Shown here in pieces: positions 6,664 to 10,840 of a stretch of 10,840 nucleotides of DNA; position 1 is the stretch's first letter; every line of letters starts with the position of its first letter. The position numbers and the translations under genes are program-made. This DNA is from Acidimicrobiia bacterium (GTDB lineage Bacteria; Actinomycetota; Acidimicrobiia; Acidimicrobiales; Aldehydirespiratoraceae), in the NCBI GenBank assembly GCA_022824605.1, contig JAJDZO010000021.1, positions 1 through 10,840 on the forward strand. Direction: 5' to 3'. A model generated the notes under the pieces. That model saw nothing but the letters and a program-made list of their open reading frames with translations, was not told the DNA's origin and made no database searches.

Positions 6664-7355
6664 GTGTCCTCCAGCAGCGGGCCGTAGACGGCGGCGCCCA
6701 GCACCGTGTTGACGGCCGCGAACCCGGCCAGCAGCGCAATCCAGGACCAGCCGTTCACCGCGACGGTGCCGAACCCGTCGGAGAAGGCCCGGGTGGCCGC
6801 AATAAGCACCGGCGCCGACACTGGAAGCAGCAGGATCGGCAGGACCGTCTGATGGGCTCGCACTCCGGCTACCACAGCACCGAGCAGGCTACCGGCGGCA
6901 GCCAGGCCCGCCGTGGCCGCGACGCAGGCGGCTAACACCAACGGCACGGAGGCGATCTCCGCGTCGTACAGCAGCACCACGCCCGGCACCAGAAGCACCT
7001 GCACGATCAACAGTTGCACGGCCACCGCCGCGGTCTTGCCCACGAACGCGGCCGACGGTGCCATGCCGCTGAGCAGCAGCATCCGGCGGGCTCCGTCGGC
7101 GGACTCCACGACCACGGACCGCTGCACGGCCACCACGGTGGCGAACAGCACCGTCATGGGCAACAGCCCGGGGGTGGCCAGCCTCAGCGTGGGACGGTTG
7201 GCGTCGAGCGCGAAGCCGAACAGCACCAGCACAAGCACCGCGAACGGCAGGATCTGACCGAGGGTGCTGCGGGCCCGCCATTCGATGCGCAGATCCTTGG
7301 ACGCCACCAGCACGGCGTCGCGGACGAACAGACTCAGCTCGCGCCAGGCGGTCAC
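6660..7355 (-). CDS. ccmB: CcmB heme exporter permease subunit
   Basis: Membrane partner of the CcmA ATPase; the CcmAB unit powers release of holo-CcmE from CcmC rather than bulk heme export. It has 231 residues with about six hydrophobic segments. A cytoplasmic start with ASKDLRIEWRAR matches the family's conserved KDL(x)xEwR region, followed by LPFAVLVLVLFGFA. A loop VVAVQRSVVVESADGARRMLLLSG matches the CcmB coupling region. The GTG at 7355 is chosen: it overlaps the ccmA stop (GTGA), has GAGGAG eight bases upstream, and places the KDL motif at the usual distance. The much longer frame upstream is a shadow of ccmA. Confidence 0.95.
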   Translation of the reverse strand: MTAWRELSLFVRDAVLVASKDLRIEWRARSTLGQILPFAVLVLVLFGFALDANRPTLRLATPGLLPMTVLFATVVAVQRSVVVESADGARRMLLLSGMAPSAAFVGKTAAVAVQLLIVQVLLVPGVVLLYDAEIASVPLVLAACVAATAGLAAAGSLLGAVVAGVRAHQTVLPILLLPVSAPVLIAATRAFSDGFGTVAVNGWSWIALLAGFAAVNTVLGAAVYGPLLEDT

Positions 7356-8029
7356 GGCGGCGACTCCTCGGCCAGCGTGCCGCCGACCAGAGTGCCGCCG
7401 ACCAGTGTGCCGCCGACCAGTGTGACGGTGCGGGTGGCGAGATCGCCGGCCGGTCCGCTCTCGTGGGAGGCCAACACCACAGCCGCGCCCGCGGAGGCCG
7501 CGGCCGCCACGATGCCGTCCACGATCTCTCGACCCGAGGAGTCGAGCCCGGCGTGGGGTTCGTCGAGCAGCCACAGTTCCGGGCGGCGCACCACGATGGC
7601 GGCCAGCGCCACCCGGCGACGCTGACCCGCCGACAGCCGGTCGACCGCGATGTCTCGCCGCGGCGGCGCCAGCCCGAGACGGTCGAGCGCGCCCGGCAGA
7701 TCGGCGTCAGCCACCCTGGAGGCTCGAGCCCACAGATCCAGATTCTCGAGGGCGCTCAGGTCGCCGTAGAGGGCGGTGTCATGGCCCAGCAGTCCCACCC
7801 GGCGGCGCACCGCGCTCCGGTCAGCGGCCAGGTCGCAGCCCAGGATCTCGCCGTGCCCGGAGGCCAGCGGCACCAACCCCGCGCACAGCCGCAGCAGGGT
7901 GGACTTGCCCGCCCCGTTGGCGCCCTGAACAAGGACGACCTCACCGCGCTCGACCGAGAAATCCACACCGGCCAATGCGGGGAACCGCCCCAACAGCACC
8001 ACCGCGCCGCTGAGGCTCACCGCACTCAC
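7352..8029 (-). CDS. ccmA: CcmA ABC-transporter ATPase
   Basis: Cytoplasmic ATPase of the CcmABCD complex. It has 225 residues with a full nucleotide-binding domain: Walker A GANGAGKS (36-43), signature LSAGQRRRVALA (132-143), Walker B LWLLDEPHAGLD (152-163) and switch His189 in VVLASHES. The ordering and the short length fit CcmA. The C-terminal 25 residues hold three copies of LVGGT, from a 15-bp DNA repeat, and an acidic EESPP end; this tail is not needed for the domain. Start is GTG at 8029 with GAGGG upstream; another in-frame GTG lies three codons later. It is the first gene of the operon. Confidence 0.96.
   Translation of the reverse strand: MSAVSLSGAVVLLGRFPALAGVDFSVERGEVVLVQGANGAGKSTLLRLCAGLVPLASGHGEILGCDLAADRSAVRRRVGLLGHDTALYGDLSALENLDLWARASRVADADLPGALDRLGLAPPRRDIAVDRLSAGQRRRVALAAIVVRRPELWLLDEPHAGLDSSGREIVDGIVAAAASAGAAVVLASHESGPAGDLATRTVTLVGGTLVGGTLVGGTLAEESPP
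7377..7421 (-). repeat. 15-bp tandem repeat, three units, at the 3' end of ccmA
   Basis: Units of gtgccgccgaccag(t/a) lie at 7377-7391, 7392-7406 and 7407-7421; the last two are identical and the first differs at its final base. On the coding strand they encode LVGGT repeated three times near residues 204-219 of CcmA. The near identity at DNA level, including synonymous positions, indicates recent expansion. A 15-base unit preserves the frame. Confidence 0.85.
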
Positions 8030-8079
8030 AACAGCCCTCGCCGCTCGGGGTCAGTTCCGGGGACCTGGACCATCCCTCA

Positions 8080-8106
8080 AGCGTAAGAGGGCGCGCCGTC
8101 AGGCAA
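8080..8106 (-). promoter_or_regulatory. weak candidate promoter for the ccm operon
   Basis: In the 129-bp gap before ccmA, the minus strand has TTGCCT (8106-8101) and TACGCT (8085-8080) with a 15-base spacer, resembling sigma-70-type -35 and -10 boxes (TANNNT) although the spacer is short. It ends about 50 bases before the ccmA start. This is the only such pair I found in the gap; GC-rich genomes produce chance matches, so confidence is low. Confidence 0.3.
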
Positions 8107-8136
8107 GCGAGTCCGGTGATGCTTGTGGAGACGCCT

Positions 8137-8157
8137 CCGCCCGCGGCCCGGCGGCGG
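8137..8157 (-). terminator. possible GC-rich hairpin after the Calx-beta gene
   Basis: Just after the stop codon (8159-8161) the minus strand reads CCGCCGC, a short CGGGCC loop, then GCGGGCGG, which can fold as a stem of about seven pairs with one bulged G. No T-tract follows, so intrinsic termination is uncertain, although actinobacterial terminators often lack one. Its place at the end of one unit and before ccmA supports the idea. Confidence 0.3.
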
Positions 8158-8158
8158 T

Positions 8159-10840
8159 TCAGTCGTCGTCGGTGATGGTCATGGTGCCCACGCCGTCAGC
8201 GATCGTCGCTCCCTCCGGGTTGGACAGCCGCACCAAGAAGATCTCGTCGTCCTCGGTGTACTCGTCATCGTTCAAGTACACGTATGCCGTGCGCTCGGTC
8301 TGGCCGGGCGCGAACGTCATCCAGCCCTCCATGTACCAGAACTCCCGGCCCGCAATCGCATAGTCGTCGAGGTGGTAGGCGTCGTCGGCCTGCCAGTACA
8401 CCCGCACCTGGTGACTCACCGCCTCAGACAAACTCACCTTGAACACGACCCACAGGCCCTCAACCCCCGACGCGTCCCCGATCGAGACGGTCACACTCGG
8501 GGGAGGCGGCGGAGGCGGCGCGTCGTCATCGTCGGACACCGTCACCGATGCCGAGCCCTTCGACTGCGACACCGTGTAACCCGTGCCGCTGCTGACGCTC
8601 ACCGTCACCGAGCCGTTGGGCTCATCGGTGCTGTCGCCCGAGGTCGGCACCGACAGCGTCACGCTGCCAGAGGTGGAGATCGTGACCGTGCGCTTGCCGG
8701 TTGCCACGCCGAAGCTGCCCTGCGCCGCGACGTTCACATCGACCCTCAACGCCGAGTTCGGCTTCGGACTCGCCTTGATGGTGAATGTCGCGTCAGTGCC
8801 CTCGATGACGCCGTTGCCCGCAGTGACGCTCACCACCGGAATCACCGGTGCCGGGTCGTCGTCGTCGAGCACCGCGACCTTCGCGGTGCCCTTCGTCTGC
8901 GACACCGTGTAGCCGGTGCCATCGCTGACGGTCACGGTCACCGACCCGTCAGGCCCGTCGACGCGGTCGCCGATGGTGGCAACTGTCAGTGTGACACTGC
9001 CAGAGGTCGGGATCGTCAACGTGCGGCTACCCCGTGTCGTGCCGAATCTGGCCTTCACGGCCGTAGTGACATCGACCCTCAAAGGACTCGACGGCGACGG
9101 GCTCGCTGACACCGTGAACGTCGCAGGACTGCCTTCGGTCACCGCGCCGCCCGCAGTGATGCTCACTACCGGATTCGGCGGCGGTGGAGGCGGTGGCGGC
9201 GGGTCGTCGTCATCAGACACCGCCACTGTTGCTGTGCCTTGTGTCTGCGACACGGTGTAGCCGGTGCCATTGCTTACGGTCACCGTCACGGAACCGTGCG
9301 GCTCATCGGTGCTGTCACCAGACGTCGACACCGACAGCGTCACACTGCCGGTCGTCGGAACGGTCACCTGCCGGCCACCGGTTGCGACACCGAAGCTGCC
9401 CGACTGAGCGACACTCACATCCACCGTCAAAGGACCCGACGGCGGTGGACTCGCAGACACCGTGAACGTCGCAGGACTGCCCTCGGTCACTCCATTGCCC
9501 GCCGCGATGCTCACGACCGGAGTCGGCGGCGGAGGCGGATCGTCGTCATCGCAGGCTTCCGACGCCTCAAGAGTGCGCGTGACCCGATCCCAGCGAGCAC
9601 CCCAGGTGGTCTCGTTGGCGCGGGACTCCTCAACAGTCATCGCGGTCTCGCCGGTGTCCTCACCCATGGCAGCAAGCACACGGTTCCAGCGCAACACACG
9701 CGACGTGTCAGCGGGGAAGGCGTCGCGCCAACCCTGCACCTCCCCAACCGTCACCGCATCCGACGGCAGCTGCGTCACGCACTCAGGCGGCGCATCGTCA
9801 TCGTCAGCGACCGCGACGGTTGCTGTGCCGTGCGTCTGCGACACCGTGTAGCCCGTGCCCGTCGACACCGTGACAGTCACCGAACCGTCAGCTTCGTCCG
9901 TGCTGTCACCAGACGTCGTCACGGAAAGCGTCACGCTGCCCGCGGTGGGCACCGTCACCTGACGCGTGCCGGTGGTCACCCCGAAATCGCCGGTGGCTGC
10001 CACCGACACGTCCACAGTCAACGCACCCGCCGGCGCGGGCGAGGCCGACACGGTGAACGACGCCGGGCTGCCCTCAGTGACCGCGCCGTCCGCGGTGACG
10101 CTCACCACCGGAGTCACCGGTGCCGGGGCGTCGTCGTCGAACACCGCGACCGTGGAGGAGCCCCGCGTCTGAGACACCGCGTAGCCCGATCCGCTGTTCA
10201 CGGTGACCGTGACGAAGCCGTCCGACTCGTCGACGCTGTCTCCCGATGTGGCAACCGACAGCGTCACGCTGCCGGTCGTCGGAACGGTGACGGTGCGAGT
10301 CCCTGTCACCACGCCGTAATCGCCGATCTGTGCTACTTCGACATCGACCGTCAAGTCCGCCGACGGCGCCGGACTCGCGGTGACGGTGAACGACGCCGCG
10401 CTGCCCTCGGTGACCGCGCTGCCCCCAGCGATGCTCACCTCAGGAGTAGGCGGCGGGGGCGGCGGGGGCGGCTGAGCCGACTCGATGCACTCCAACGCCT
10501 CCCGGAACGGCTTCCAACCCCACCAGCGCTGCTCCGACGCAGCCGCCTCCGCGGCCGTGTAGGGCACCACCTGATCATCTTCTACATCGCCGAACGCCAC
10601 CAGCACCCGCCGCCAATTCTTCCCGAACCCGGGAGCGCGGTCCTTGTTCGTGTCGTAGTAGCGACGCGCCAGCGCCAACGTCGAATCAGACACGCAATTC
10701 GCCGGAATCACCACCGTCGTGCCATCGTCGTCGGACACCGCCACGGTTGCCGAGCTGGCCGATCCCGACACGGTGTATCCCGTGCCGTCCTTGACGGTGA
10801 CGCTCACCGAGCCGTCAGTCTCCTCAGTGCTGTCGTTGGT
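8159..10840 (-). CDS. large Calx-beta repeat surface protein, 5' end outside the window
   Basis: The frame is open from the right edge to a TGA at 8159-8161, giving 893 C-terminal residues; the start is not in the window, and the internal GTG near 10807 lies mid-repeat and is not a start. Residues numbered from the edge: partial repeat 1-39, inserted module 49-118, repeats at 134, 245, 442, 558 and 669, a second inserted module 354-430, and a final divergent domain 783-893. Each repeat is about 104 residues, with EGSPATFTVSASP, VTVPTTGSVTLSV, GDSTDEPDGSVTVTV and an end such as VAVSDDDD, the acidic end typical of Ca2+-binding Calx-beta domains. Linkers are runs of 5-9 Pro or a PAPV(T/I)P type. 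Probably extracellular adhesion or matrix protein; no enzyme domain is seen. It ends on TITDDD with no LPxTG, membrane anchor or PEP-CTERM. Confidence 0.85.
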   Translation of the reverse strand, partial: TNDSTEETDGSVSVTVKDGTGYTVSGSASSATVAVSDDDGTTVVIPANCVSDSTLALARRYYDTNKDRAPGFGKNWRRVLVAFGDVEDDQVVPYTAAEAAASEQRWWGWKPFREALECIESAQPPPPPPPPTPEVSIAGGSAVTEGSAASFTVTASPAPSADLTVDVEVAQIGDYGVVTGTRTVTVPTTGSVTLSVATSGDSVDESDGFVTVTVNSGSGYAVSQTRGSSTVAVFDDDAPAPVTPVVSVTADGAVTEGSPASFTVSASPAPAGALTVDVSVAATGDFGVTTGTRQVTVPTAGSVTLSVTTSGDSTDEADGSVTVTVSTGTGYTVSQTHGTATVAVADDDDAPPECVTQLPSDAVTVGEVQGWRDAFPADTSRVLRWNRVLAAMGEDTGETAMTVEESRANETTWGARWDRVTRTLEASEACDDDDPPPPPTPVVSIAAGNGVTEGSPATFTVSASPPPSGPLTVDVSVAQSGSFGVATGGRQVTVPTTGSVTLSVSTSGDSTDEPHGSVTVTVSNGTGYTVSQTQGTATVAVSDDDDPPPPPPPPPNPVVSITAGGAVTEGSPATFTVSASPSPSSPLRVDVTTAVKARFGTTRGSRTLTIPTSGSVTLTVATIGDRVDGPDGSVTVTVSDGTGYTVSQTKGTAKVAVLDDDDPAPVIPVVSVTAGNGVIEGTDATFTIKASPKPNSALRVDVNVAAQGSFGVATGKRTVTISTSGSVTLSVPTSGDSTDEPNGSVTVSVSSGTGYTVSQSKGSASVTVSDDDDAPPPPPPPSVTVSIGDASGVEGLWVVFKVSLSEAVSHQVRVYWQADDAYHLDDYAIAGREFWYMEGWMTFAPGQTERTAYVYLNDDEYTEDDEIFLVRLSNPEGATIADGVGTMTITDDD
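8527..10441 (-). repeat. five tandem Calx-beta-like domain repeats at DNA level
   Basis: Repeat starts on the minus strand are 10441, 10108, 9517, 9169 and 8836, each about 312 bases of domain plus linker. Nearly identical DNA blocks recur: a 26-base exact match at 9108-9133 and 9456-9481 (starting gacaccgtgaacgtc), and a 35-base block near 9332 and 10258 with two differences. The third and fourth starts are closer to each other in some blocks than to the rest, while other blocks pair the first and third, a mosaic expected from duplication and gene conversion. Confidence 0.8.
9551..9781 (-). other. inserted Cys-flanked RWNRVL module, second copy
   Basis: Residues 354-430 of the visible Calx-beta protein, between repeats two and three. 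It opens with Cys354 (CVTQLPSD) and closes with Cys430 (LEASEAC). The core is RVLRWNRVLAAMGED, then AMTVEESRA and TWGARWDRVTRTLE. Predicted character is helical and amphipathic, unlike the beta domains around it. The two Cys are the only ones in the module and could form a disulfide closing it. I do not recognise a named family. Confidence 0.6.
10487..10696 (-). other. inserted Cys-flanked RWxRVL module, first copy
   Basis: Residues 49-118 of the visible protein, between the partial repeat and repeat one. It opens with Cys49 (CVSDSTLALARRYYD) and closes with Cys118 (REALEC). The core NWRRVLVAFGD, then YTAAEAAASEQRW and WGWKPFREALE, aligns with the second copy in the same order and spacing although overall identity is modest. 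It is followed by eight Pro residues. The same flanking-Cys layout in both copies supports a conserved, independently folding unit. Confidence 0.6.

Noticed and set aside
7356..7574. Extended CcmB start upstream of 7355
   Set aside because: The extra residues are Arg/Gly/His-rich and overlap the Walker B and C-terminal part of ccmA; GTG at 7355 overlaps the ccmA stop and has GAGGAG upstream.
8123..9109. Long plus-strand open frame opposite the Calx-beta gene
   Set aside because: Arg/His-rich low-complexity translation; it mirrors the repeats of the minus-strand gene.
8494..10840. CRISPR-like or satellite array
   Set aside because: The regular repeats of about 333 bases are coding and correspond to protein domains; there are no short repeats with unique spacers.

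Overview
The window is very GC-rich and holds ten genes, all on the minus strand, so transcription runs from high to low coordinates. Four genes start with GTG, one gene encodes a lipoprotein, and the large repeat protein is of a kind I associate with marine Acidimicrobiia-like actinobacteria. I infer an uncultivated high-GC actinobacterium or a similar lineage. No rRNA, tRNA, transposase, integrase or CRISPR array is visible, and the taxonomy is not provable from this stretch.

Right part (8159 to the right edge): the 3' portion of a large gene for a secreted or surface protein made of tandem Calx-beta-like domains. They are joined by Asp-rich and polyproline linkers. Two Cys-flanked modules of about 70-77 residues with an RWxRVL core are inserted between them, and I cannot assign these to a named family. 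The protein ends on a Calx-beta domain with no visible sorting signal. A 129-bp gap follows (8030-8158) with a possible GC-rich hairpin and a weak candidate promoter.

Central part (8029 down to 1158): a complete System I cytochrome c maturation operon in the textbook order ccmA-B-C-D-E-F-G-H, with ccmI-like TPR sequence fused to ccmH. Five junctions are overlaps or gaps of five bases or less (A/B, B/C, C/D and F/G overlap by 4 bases; D/E and E/F are separated by 5 and 4). Only the G/H junction is open (99 bp). CcmA and CcmB form the ABC unit that drives heme release. CcmC and CcmD load heme on CcmE (His156, Tyr160). CcmF with the CcmH-CcmI fusion ligates heme to apocytochrome c, and CcmG and CcmH keep the CxxCH thiols reduced. 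All signature residues are present, with small oddities in CcmC and CcmG. No cytochrome gene lies in the window. The 45-residue ccmD is easy to miss because of its size.

Left part (1013 to the left edge): the N-terminal 337 residues of a DUF3179-family lipoprotein, 144 bp downstream of ccmH, running off the left edge.

The window also carries several short tandem repeats: 18 bp x3 in the DUF3179 linker, 12 bp x about 3 in the ccmG-ccmH gap, and 15 bp x3 at the end of ccmA. The most novel-looking element is the inserted RWxRVL module of the Calx-beta protein.
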